Source of the DNA: an uncultured Granulosicoccaceae bacterium
Lineage (GTDB): Bacteria > Pseudomonadota > Gammaproteobacteria > Granulosicoccales > Granulosicoccaceae
DNA: 6,597 nt
Assembly: GCA_937951695.1 (NCBI GenBank)
Contig: CALFBL010000357.1
Coordinates: 1-6,597, forward strand
Reading direction: 5' to 3'
Position 1 is the stretch's first letter, and every line of letters starts with the position of its first letter. The notes under the pieces are model-generated. The model saw only the letters and a program-made list of their open reading frames with translations. It had not been told where the DNA came from and ran no database searches. Position numbers and translations under genes: made by a program. Of this stretch, positions 1 through 5,363 are shown in pieces.

Positions 1-450
1 ATGGTGATGATACTGATCGCGTGTGCCGGCGCGTTCGGTTACATGCTCACCTTTCATCAAGTTCCCAGTAAAACGGTTGAATTGATGACGGGTCTGACTG
101 ACAACCCTATCGTGATTCTGCTGATCATTAACCTGGTTTTGTTGTTGCTGGGCATGATCATGGATATGGCCGCCCTTATTCTGATTTGTACACCCATTTT
201 TCTGCCCGTGGCGCAAAGTCTGGGGATGGACCCTTTGCAGTTCGGTATGGTCATGCTGGTGAATTTGGGCTTGGGTCTATGCACGCCGCCGGTGGGGTCC
301 TGTTTGTTCATGGGGTGCGTGGTGGGTAAGCTGCCGATTGAAGAGGCTGTGAAAACCATCTGGCCGTTTTATCTGGCCATATTTGCCGCGCTAATGCTGA
401 TAACGTTTGTCCCGGCAATCTCCCTGACCCTGCCCGGTTTAATAGATTAA
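1..450 (+). CDS. TRAP transporter large permease, DctM family (C-terminal part, cut at window start)
   Basis: This is the large membrane subunit of a tripartite ATP-independent periplasmic (TRAP) transporter, which uses an ion gradient to import organic acids delivered by a periplasmic binding protein. The 149 visible residues carry hydrophobic segments at about 1-17, 38-68, 79-104 and 120-145. They include the family-typical stretches GMIMDMAALILICTPIFLP (about 51-69) and NLGLGLCTPPVGSCLF (about 88-103). Members of the family are usually about 425 residues or longer, so about two thirds lies upstream of the window and the ATG at base 1 is probably an internal methionine. The gene ends in TAA at 448-450. 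The small permease and binding-protein genes are not in view, so the substrate cannot be inferred. Family assignment is secure; the start is not in the window. Confidence 0.93.
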   Translation: MVMILIACAGAFGYMLTFHQVPSKTVELMTGLTDNPIVILLIINLVLLLLGMIMDMAALILICTPIFLPVAQSLGMDPLQFGMVMLVNLGLGLCTPPVGSCLFMGCVVGKLPIEEAVKTIWPFYLAIFAALMLITFVPAISLTLPGLID

Positions 451-467
451 AGTTTTCTGCCAATATT

Positions 468-506
468 CTTGGAGGCCGGCCAAGTGAGCCGATGCTGCGC
501 CGGCCT
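468..506. repeat. Overlapping inverted repeats after the TRAP gene, possible hairpin
   Basis: AGGCCGGC (473-480) is repeated exactly in inverse as GCCGGCCT (499-506), giving an 8-bp GC-rich stem with an 18-nt loop. The left arm can instead form a local hairpin, CTTGG (468-472) with CCAAG (480-484), and it contains the 8-bp palindrome GGCCGGCC (474-481). The two folds exclude each other. It begins 18 nt after the TRAP stop codon, where a terminator might sit. Neither strand has a T-run after the stem, so it does not qualify as a standard intrinsic terminator. It could instead be an RNA-stabilising or processing hairpin, or a chance repeat. Confidence 0.4.
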
Positions 507-633
507 GAATAGTCGATTGTGTACGATTATGGGACATCAGTTCACGGTGGTTCAGCCACGATTCAGGGTGGTCGCCGTATTCTGTACCCACCGCGACACC
601 GATCGCCCCTACTGTGGAATTGAACATGACTAG
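484..633 (+). CDS. Possible small cysteine-containing ORF or leader peptide (49 aa), uncertain
   Basis: A GTG codon at 484 is preceded by a perfect GGAGG (471-475) at 8-nt spacing, the best ribosome binding site in this intergenic region. The frame runs 49 codons to TAG at 631-633 and overlaps the start of the glycine-zipper gene by 8 nt, a layout that would allow translational coupling. The peptide has five cysteines (about residues 4, 5, 13, 34 and 44), begins MSRCCAGLN and ends YCGIEHD. It has no membrane segment or signal peptide, and I recognise no family. Against it: the start is GTG, the GGAGG also lies inside the hairpin region, and the frame would run through the proposed promoter, so only transcripts reading through from upstream could express it. 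It may well be a chance frame. Confidence 0.2.
   Translation: MSRCCAGLNSRLCTIMGHQFTVVQPRFRVVAVFCTHRDTDRPYCGIEHD
539..583 (+). promoter_or_regulatory. Candidate PhoP-box-like direct repeat and promoter upstream of the phoPQ-like operon
   Basis: Three TTCA-containing hexamers lie in tandem: AGTTCA (539-544), GGTTCA (549-554) and GATTCA (560-565), with periods of 10 and 11 bp. The last two are separated by exactly 5 nt. This matches the geometry of the enterobacterial PhoP box, a GGTTTA-type hexamer repeated with a 5-nt spacer; GGTTCA matches GGTTTA at 5 of 6 positions and GATTCA at 4 of 6. A TATTCT hexamer (578-583) begins 12 nt after the repeat, the placement usual for PhoP-activated promoters, where the box takes the place of a -35. 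Transcription would then start near 590, about 36 nt before the ATG at 626. The repeat is seen directly; PhoP binding and promoter activity are inferred. Confidence 0.42.
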
Positions 634-1312
634 TAAGACTCGATCCCTGAAGATTAGAAGACTCGTGCCCACCCTGCTGGTTGCGGCGGCCACAACCGTT
701 GCGACGTTCGCACCGGTGAGCGATGCGCTAGCACACGCCAAGCAAGGTAAGCGCGACCGCTTCACGGTGTATGCGGACGTCATTCGCACAGTGCCCATTT
801 ATCGTGATGTGCTCATTCGTCAACCCACCCAGCAATGCTACACAGATCGAGAACGCTACGTGATCCGCGAAGGTGGGTCTTATCGCCACGAGCGCCGTTC
901 CCACGGACATTCCCGCAGGCATGGTGGTGTTCATGGTGACGCGTTGGTTGGTGGTGTTATCGGCGGCGTTATCGGCAATCAGATTGGGCGTAACAGCGGC
1001 CGAGGAACGCGAGCAGGAGCAACTATTGCTGGAGCCATTATCGGTTCGGCCATTGCCGGAGAGGCATTCAGAGCAAACCGTCGTCACCGTGGCTACCACG
1101 ATCGTTATTCCCATCACAACAGGCATACGGTGTACGGCTCACGACCGGTGGAACGCTGTGAGACAGTGGTGCATAATCACATTGAAAAGCGTATCGACGG
1201 TTACCATGTCACGTATCGGTTGCGCGGCAAAACACTCACGACCCAAACCCGCAAAGACCCAGGATCGCAAATCGCGATACGCTTGAATGCGGTCCCTGTA
1301 CGAGGTCAGTAA
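626..1312 (+). CDS. Exported glycine-zipper 2TM domain protein
   Basis: This 228-residue exported protein belongs to the glycine-zipper 2TM group (related to the rickettsial 17-kDa antigen domain), whose members are mostly envelope-associated and of unknown biochemical role. Residues 1-36 form a signal peptide with a basic start, a hydrophobic core and a likely cleavage after SDALA. There is no lipobox cysteine at the cleavage site, so it is not an obvious lipoprotein. The glycine zipper spans about 104-146, with GGVIGGVIGNQIG followed by a second GATIAGAIIGSAIAG segment. It is flanked by His/Arg-rich stretches (about 87-104 and 149-167). The C-terminal part (about 176-224) has the YHVTYRLRGK pattern common in this group. 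Cysteines near 71 and 178 could pair. ATG 626 is preferred over GTG 614 because GGA at 616-618 is spaced 7 nt from it. The next gene starts 36 nt downstream. Confidence 0.85.
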   Translation: MTSKTRSLKIRRLVPTLLVAAATTVATFAPVSDALAHAKQGKRDRFTVYADVIRTVPIYRDVLIRQPTQQCYTDRERYVIREGGSYRHERRSHGHSRRHGGVHGDALVGGVIGGVIGNQIGRNSGRGTRAGATIAGAIIGSAIAGEAFRANRRHRGYHDRYSHHNRHTVYGSRPVERCETVVHNHIEKRIDGYHVTYRLRGKTLTTQTRKDPGSQIAIRLNAVPVRGQ

Positions 1313-1348
1313 AGGCTTTCATTAACCTCACTATCCGAGCATTTGAGC

Positions 1349-1660
1349 ATGGCTTCCAAAGCATCAACAAAACCGGTGAAAATCCATCGATCGACGCGTC
1401 AGCGTCGATTCGGGGTTCGGTTGTGCGCGGCTGTATTCAGTATTGCGCTGAGCTTTTCAGCGATCAGCCCCAGTTACGCTCAGGGTTCGGATGCCCAACG
1501 TCGCGCTGCTATCGCCGAGGCAATGTCCAAAGCCGGTGGTTATGGCAAAGTGTTAAGCGTTAAACCCCACCAAAGTTCAAAAAACACACCCGGGTTTCGG
1601 ATCCGCATACTCACCGATGGGCGAGTTCGCACGTTTGATATACCCGCGCAACGGAGCTAA
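1349..1660 (+). CDS. Small exported PepSY-like protein upstream of the response regulator
   Basis: This encodes a 103-residue precursor. Residues 1-44 look like a signal peptide: a long basic n-region with many Lys and Arg, a hydrophobic core at about 23-39, and a probable cleavage after PSYA. The mature part is only about 59 residues: an alanine-rich helix (about 48-62), then GKVLSVKP, FRIRILTDGRVRTFDIPA. That helix-strand-strand pattern resembles half of a PepSY domain; such short proteins are often found just upstream of PhoP/PhoQ-like or related two-component pairs. The role is unknown; an accessory part in sensing or inhibition of a periplasmic partner is inference. ATG 1349 is chosen over TTG 1343 by codon type and by GAG at 1337-1339, nine nt upstream. 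The stop lies 5 nt before the regulator gene, whose GGAG ribosome site (1653-1656) is inside this gene's last codons. Confidence 0.75.
   Translation: MASKASTKPVKIHRSTRQRRFGVRLCAAVFSIALSFSAISPSYAQGSDAQRRAAIAEAMSKAGGYGKVLSVKPHQSSKNTPGFRIRILTDGRVRTFDIPAQRS
1390..1409. repeat. Perfect 8-bp hairpin with 4-nt loop early in the PepSY-like gene
   Basis: ATCGACGC (1390-1397) and GCGTCGAT (1402-1409) are exact inverse complements around the tetraloop GTCA, with five G:C pairs in the stem. It lies about 40 nt after the start codon, within the codons for the basic n-region of the signal peptide. It could slow early translation or affect mRNA processing, but a chance result of arginine and serine codon choice is equally possible. 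Confidence 0.4.
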
Positions 1661-1665
1661 ACCTC

Positions 1666-2346
1666 ATGCGAGCTCTGATTGTTGAAGATGAACCCAGTTT
1701 GCGCGCGCAACTGGTAGAAGCGCTGCGCAGCGCAGGCTACGCCGTGGACGAAGCCGCCGAGGGTGAGACCGGCTTACATATGGCGAGCACCATGCCTCTC
1801 GATGTCGCCATTATTGATCTCGGCTTACCCAAGCTCGATGGCGTGTCACTGATTCGTAAAACCCGCCAGCAAGATCACAGCTACCCCATTCTCGTGCTCA
1901 CCGCGCGTGATAACTGGGAAGCCAAGGTCGATGGGTTGGAGGCCGGCGCCGACGATTACCTCACCAAACCGTTTCATATGGAAGAGCTCCTTGCCAGACT
2001 TCGCGCTCTGCTGCGTCGCACCAACGGATTCAGCGAATCGGTCTTACGCTTTGATTCGCTAAATATCGATACCCGAGCGCAGCAGGTTGAGGTCGATGGC
2101 ACCAAAGTAGAACTGACCGCGTACGAATATCGGCTGCTGGCGTATCTTGCCATCAACGCCGGGGAAGTCATCAGCAAAGCGATGTTACTGGACCACCTGT
2201 ATGAAGAAGACACGTATCGAGACCCGAACGTACTGGAAGTATTCGTCAAACGTTTACGGCAAAAACTCGACCCCGACAAAACCTTGAAACCGATTGAAAC
2301 CTTGCGAGGTCGCGGCTATCGACTGGCGCTGAATCGGGTGAATTGA
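1666..2346 (+). CDS. phoP: PhoP-like response regulator, OmpR family
   Basis: This 226-residue protein is the DNA-binding half of a two-component system. The receiver domain (about 1-115) has the acidic pair E7/D8, the phospho-acceptor D51 in IIDLGLPKLDG, T79 and K101 (LTKPF). The stretch LTARDNWEAKVDGLEAGADD (78-97) is especially like PhoP proteins. A winged-helix trans_reg_C domain (about 126-222) ends in the RGRGYRL wing. All key residues are present and the length is normal for the family. The start ATG has GGAG (1653-1656) at 9-nt spacing. The stop TGA overlaps the kinase start by one base (TGATG), which indicates translational coupling. It probably controls its own operon through the TTCA repeats at 539-565 (inference). 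OmpR-family membership is certain; the PhoP label rests on resemblance of this protein and its partner kinase. Confidence 0.93.
   Translation: MRALIVEDEPSLRAQLVEALRSAGYAVDEAAEGETGLHMASTMPLDVAIIDLGLPKLDGVSLIRKTRQQDHSYPILVLTARDNWEAKVDGLEAGADDYLTKPFHMEELLARLRALLRRTNGFSESVLRFDSLNIDTRAQQVEVDGTKVELTAYEYRLLAYLAINAGEVISKAMLLDHLYEEDTYRDPNVLEVFVKRLRQKLDPDKTLKPIETLRGRGYRLALNRVN
1694..1733. repeat. Two adjacent palindromes in the first codons of the response regulator gene
   Basis: CCAGTT (1694-1699) and AACTGG (1709-1714) flank a T plus the alternating run GCGCGCGC (1701-1708), giving a near-perfect palindrome. Six bases later, GCGCTGCGCAGCGC (1720-1733) is a perfect 14-bp palindrome. Both lie within codons that encode a normal receiver helix. 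They may be structures in the mRNA near the start of the coding region, or simply reflect GC-rich codons for leucine, arginine and alanine. Confidence 0.35.
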
Positions 2347-3695
2347 TGCCTTCGATCCATCGACGCCTGTTCTTGGGCACCGCAGCACTATTGGCTGCGG
2401 TCATTCTGGTCATTGGCACTACAGTCAATTATTCGGTGCACAAACGCGCCGAAAGCGCTCTGGAAGCTCGCCTGCAGGGGCTTGTGTACGGCCTGTTGGG
2501 TGCCACTGATGTTACCGACGACAATCGCCTCATCGTGAACGAGTCAGAACTTCCTGACCCGCAGCTATCCAGCCCAGGTAACGAGCTCTTCGCAGAACTC
2601 ATTGGCAACCTCGGGGACACCTATTGGCAATCGGTATCACGCACACACACCATACCGCCTACACCCTATTCCCGAATCGGTGATTGGCGTTTCACCCGAT
2701 TCCCCGGCGACGATGGCGGCCATGTGTATCAGTTGCAGATCACCATCCTATGGGAGTTGGTCAACGGCGATCAGCTGCCATTGATTGTCCACGTTGTCTC
2801 CGATGGTGCGGCTCTGGATAAGCAACTCAGCTCCTTTCGTCGAACGCTGTGGAGTTCACTGGCAGCGGTAGCCATCGCTTTGCTACTCGTTCAAGCGTGG
2901 ATTTTGGCCCGAGCTCTGGCCCCGTTGAACATCATCCGCCAGGAATTGCACGAAATCGAACAGGGACAGCGCACAACTTTGAACGAATCGGTGGCTCTGG
3001 AACTGGAGCCACTGGCCAATAGTGTTAACACTCTGGTGATGAGTGAGCGCAATCGCCATACTGAATTCAGGCACCTAATGGACGACCTTGCGCACACGCT
3101 GAAGACTCCCTTAACGGTGTTGTCGAATGTCGCGGAACAAAACGGGGATCCGGCATCAGCGGAAGATTTAATCACCAACCGACGTATCGTCGGCGAGCAA
3201 TGTGTGCAGATGCAAGCCAGCCTGCAACACTACCTGAAACGCGCTGCCGGTCGAACCACGCAAGCTCTGGTGTCACCGGTGACGGTTCTGCCCATCGTTC
3301 GCCGCCTTGCCACTTCGTTACCGAAGGTTCACCGCAACGTTACGATCACCATTGATCCATCGATACAGGGCACCCTGCAGGTGCGCATCGCCGAAGCGGA
3401 TCTGTATGAAATTCTGGGTAACCTGATGGACAACGCCTGTAAATACGGTGCAACGGTGGTCGTGGTTAGTGCAGACGAACCGCGACGGCAGGTGTTCATA
3501 GACGATAACGGTCGCGGCTTTGCCGATTCAACGATGGATCAATTGATCCATCGCGGCGTTCGCGCCGATACACAGGTGAGCGGCCAAGGTTTGGGGCTGA
3601 CCGCCAGTGTGGATCGAATCACCGCCTACGGCGGCAGCCTTGCAATGGGAAAATCCGACACAGGCGGCGCCCGCGTCGTTCTGGACTTCCCTTAA
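2346..3695 (+). CDS. phoQ: PhoQ-like sensor histidine kinase
   Basis: This 449-residue inner-membrane kinase is the partner of the upstream regulator. Membrane segment 1 is at about 8-28, the periplasmic sensor at about 30-166, and membrane segment 2 at about 167-189, followed by a HAMP-like linker. The H-box DLAHTLKTPLTVL has the phospho-acceptor H250. The ATP-binding domain shows the N-box NLMDNACKYG (N363), the G1 box DDNGRGF (386-392) and the G2 box GQGLGL (413-418). The LKTPL, DNACKYG and HRGVRADTQVSGQGLGL stretches resemble PhoQ closely. Enteric PhoQ has a dense acidic patch for divalent cations; here the sensor shows only scattered acids (for example DVTDDNR and PGDDGG), so the signal may differ. 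ATG 2346 is chosen over TTG 2343 because it overlaps the regulator stop as TGATG. The gene ends 18 bp from a convergent gene. Confidence 0.92.
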   Translation: MPSIHRRLFLGTAALLAAVILVIGTTVNYSVHKRAESALEARLQGLVYGLLGATDVTDDNRLIVNESELPDPQLSSPGNELFAELIGNLGDTYWQSVSRTHTIPPTPYSRIGDWRFTRFPGDDGGHVYQLQITILWELVNGDQLPLIVHVVSDGAALDKQLSSFRRTLWSSLAAVAIALLLVQAWILARALAPLNIIRQELHEIEQGQRTTLNESVALELEPLANSVNTLVMSERNRHTEFRHLMDDLAHTLKTPLTVLSNVAEQNGDPASAEDLITNRRIVGEQCVQMQASLQHYLKRAAGRTTQALVSPVTVLPIVRRLATSLPKVHRNVTITIDPSIQGTLQVRIAEADLYEILGNLMDNACKYGATVVVVSADEPRRQVFIDDNGRGFADSTMDQLIHRGVRADTQVSGQGLGLTASVDRITAYGGSLAMGKSDTGGARVVLDFP

Positions 3696-3713
3696 TTTTA
3701 TACAGGTTGTGAT

Positions 3714-4538
3714 TCAGGGACGCGCGATCAAATAGCCCAGCCAACACGCGAAGTCTTCCGCCTCATCGGTGGCGACGTATTCGTCCAGCGCCTCATCGGT
3801 CTCATCATCGAATTCCTGACGATAGATAATGGTCTCCGAGAAGCCTGCTTCAATGAGCATCTCCCGCAGTTCCCGCGCACCCCACACACGCCACGTGTAG
3901 GTGAACGCATTTTTCATCTTCGACTTATCGGGGAAATGAAAATGAATCGCGCACTTAAGCTCGTAGGTAATGGCATTAAATTCGTACTGGTCCCAGACGT
4001 ACTTGAAACCGTCCACTTTGCGCTTCTCTTTCTGAGTTTGATAGCACTCTGAACCACCAAAAATATCGAGAAACAATACACCATCATCCACCAAAGATTC
4101 GCGTAACGTTCTGAAATAATCCAGCAACACCTTGCGTTCCTGGAAAAACCAGTAACTGAAGTTGTAGGCCTGAATCATGTCGACCTTCTCGGTCTTTACG
4201 CTGCGCACATCAGCTTCGATAAGCTGGATGCGTTTGCGCTGATCGTTACTCAGTGGGGCCAAGTTGTTTTGTCGGCCCCAATCGAGAACTTCCGGGTCGT
4301 TATCTACCGATACCGCGGTGTTGCCCCGACGACGTTTGATCCATTCGACCGATGAGATCGCGGTGCCGCAAAAGTCTTCTCGCATGCTGAGCGCCTTTCG
4401 GCCGGTCAGCTCTTCGAAGGTGGCATCCATGAAATCTATTTCGAATTCAGAATTTTGCACAGACGCCTGATACAGCGCGTGCCGGTCAGCCTGCTCGGCC
4501 ATGGTAGGGCCGTCCACGGCCTTTTTGGTTACACCCAT
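3714..4538 (-). CDS. Class I SAM-dependent methyltransferase, substrate unknown
   Basis: This 274-residue cytoplasmic protein has a Rossmann-type SAM-binding domain. Motif I is the variant REDFCGTA (53-60) in place of the usual GxGxG loop. It is followed by VDNDPEVL (78-85, the acidic end of strand 2), EADVRS (108-113), the family stretch NFSYWFF (126-132), and LFLDIFGG (155-162). The second half holds WDQYEFN (182-188) and FTYTWRVW (212-219), typical of a bacterial family of uncharacterised class I methyltransferases. The C-terminal part (about 242-261) is strongly acidic. The start ATG has a modest AGG (4549-4551) about 10 nt upstream; the internal ATG at 4502 is a possible shorter start. 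It lies 45 nt downstream of the ABC permease gene on the same strand and is probably the last gene of that unit. The methyl acceptor cannot be read from the sequence. Confidence 0.85.
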   Translation of the reverse strand: MGVTKKAVDGPTMAEQADRHALYQASVQNSEFEIDFMDATFEELTGRKALSMREDFCGTAISSVEWIKRRRGNTAVSVDNDPEVLDWGRQNNLAPLSNDQRKRIQLIEADVRSVKTEKVDMIQAYNFSYWFFQERKVLLDYFRTLRESLVDDGVLFLDIFGGSECYQTQKEKRKVDGFKYVWDQYEFNAITYELKCAIHFHFPDKSKMKNAFTYTWRVWGARELREMLIEAGFSETIIYRQEFDDETDEALDEYVATDEAEDFACWLGYLIARP

Positions 4539-4583
4539 AAAACGAGTACCTGAGATGAAACAGTGTTAAGCGAAGAAGGTGAC

Positions 4584-5363
4584 TTATTGTTTGATGCCAG
4601 CGCCGCGATTGAGCAGCGTTAAACACGTAGCGCCAAGCACCGCTATGAAAACCAAGATAACAGCATAGCTATGCCACAGCGGAATGTCACTAGAACCGAG
4701 TATCCCGTAGCGAAATCCGTTGATCATGTACAACACCGGATTCAGCTTCGAGACCGATTGCCAAAACTCCGGCAGCACGGTGATGGAATAAAAAATACCA
4801 CCTAGGTACGTCAACGGCGTCAATACAAAATTCGGCACGATGGAGATATCGTCAAAGGTTTTGGCAAACATCGCATTCATAAAGCCGCCTAACGAAAACA
4901 TGATGGAGGTGAGGATCGCAATCGATAAGGTGACGATGGGATGCATCGGCGATAGATTCGTAAAGAGAAAAGCCACTACCGAGACCAGAATACCCACCAA
5001 CAATCCTCGCGCCACCCCACCCACGATAAAACCTGCCAGAATGGTGACATTACTCACTGGCGCCACCACCAGCTCTTCAATAAAGTTCTGCATTTTGGCG
5101 ACGAACATCGATGAAGATACGTTGGCGTAGGAATTGATGATAATGCCCATCATGATGACCCCGGGCACAATAAAGTCTAGATACGGCACACCGTCCATTT
5201 CGCTGATGCGAGAACCGACCAAGCCGCCGAATATCAGCATATACAGTATGGCGTTAATCGCTGGCGGGGTGATGGTCTGCACCCAGATACGCATAAACCG
5301 CCGAATTTCCTTACGAACGATCGTCATGAACGCAACACGTTCTGCCATCAGTCGTGCCATCAT
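4584..5363 (-). CDS. yadH: ABC-2 type transporter permease, YadH-like
   Basis: This 259-residue inner-membrane protein is the membrane half of an ABC-2 exporter. About six hydrophobic segments can be seen (near 28-50, 63-82, 106-135, 142-165, 177-195 and 229-251). It resembles E. coli YadH over its full length: KEIRRFMRIWVQT near the N-terminus, LDFIVPGVIMM, NFIEELVVAPVS, GGVARGLLVGILVS, AKTFDDISIVPNFVLTPLTY and NPVLYMINGFRYGILG. Its length is close to that of E. coli YadH (about 256). The start ATG at 5363-5361 overlaps the ATPase stop as ATGA and has AGGA (5372-5375) at 8-nt spacing, better than the adjacent second ATG. The overlap indicates coupled synthesis of both exporter halves. The substrate of YadGH is not established. 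Confidence 0.93.
   Translation of the reverse strand: MMARLMAERVAFMTIVRKEIRRFMRIWVQTITPPAINAILYMLIFGGLVGSRISEMDGVPYLDFIVPGVIMMGIIINSYANVSSSMFVAKMQNFIEELVVAPVSNVTILAGFIVGGVARGLLVGILVSVVAFLFTNLSPMHPIVTLSIAILTSIMFSLGGFMNAMFAKTFDDISIVPNFVLTPLTYLGGIFYSITVLPEFWQSVSKLNPVLYMINGFRYGILGSSDIPLWHSYAVILVFIAVLGATCLTLLNRGAGIKQ

Noticed and set aside
473..506. Intrinsic terminator after the TRAP permease gene
   Set aside because: A good stem exists, but the loop is long and no T-run follows on either strand, so it is reported only as an inverted repeat.
614..625. GTG 614 as start of the glycine-zipper gene
   Set aside because: It adds only four residues and would place the GGA that serves ATG 626 inside the coding region; no better ribosome site stands before 614.
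439..798. 119-codon minus-strand open frame across the TRAP/glycine-zipper intergenic region
   Set aside because: It runs antisense into the signal peptide and N-terminal codons of a well-supported exported protein, shows no recognisable domain, and is low in plausible protein character; treated as a shadow frame.
1271..1278. ATCGCGAT palindrome near the end of the glycine-zipper gene
   Set aside because: An 8-bp palindrome alone in a coding region is expected by chance, and no second copy with useful spacing was found.
873..1286. 137-codon plus-strand frame inside the glycine-zipper gene
   Set aside because: It is the +1 shadow of a gene with a signal peptide, glycine zipper and recognisable C-terminal domain; the shifted translation has no domain pattern.
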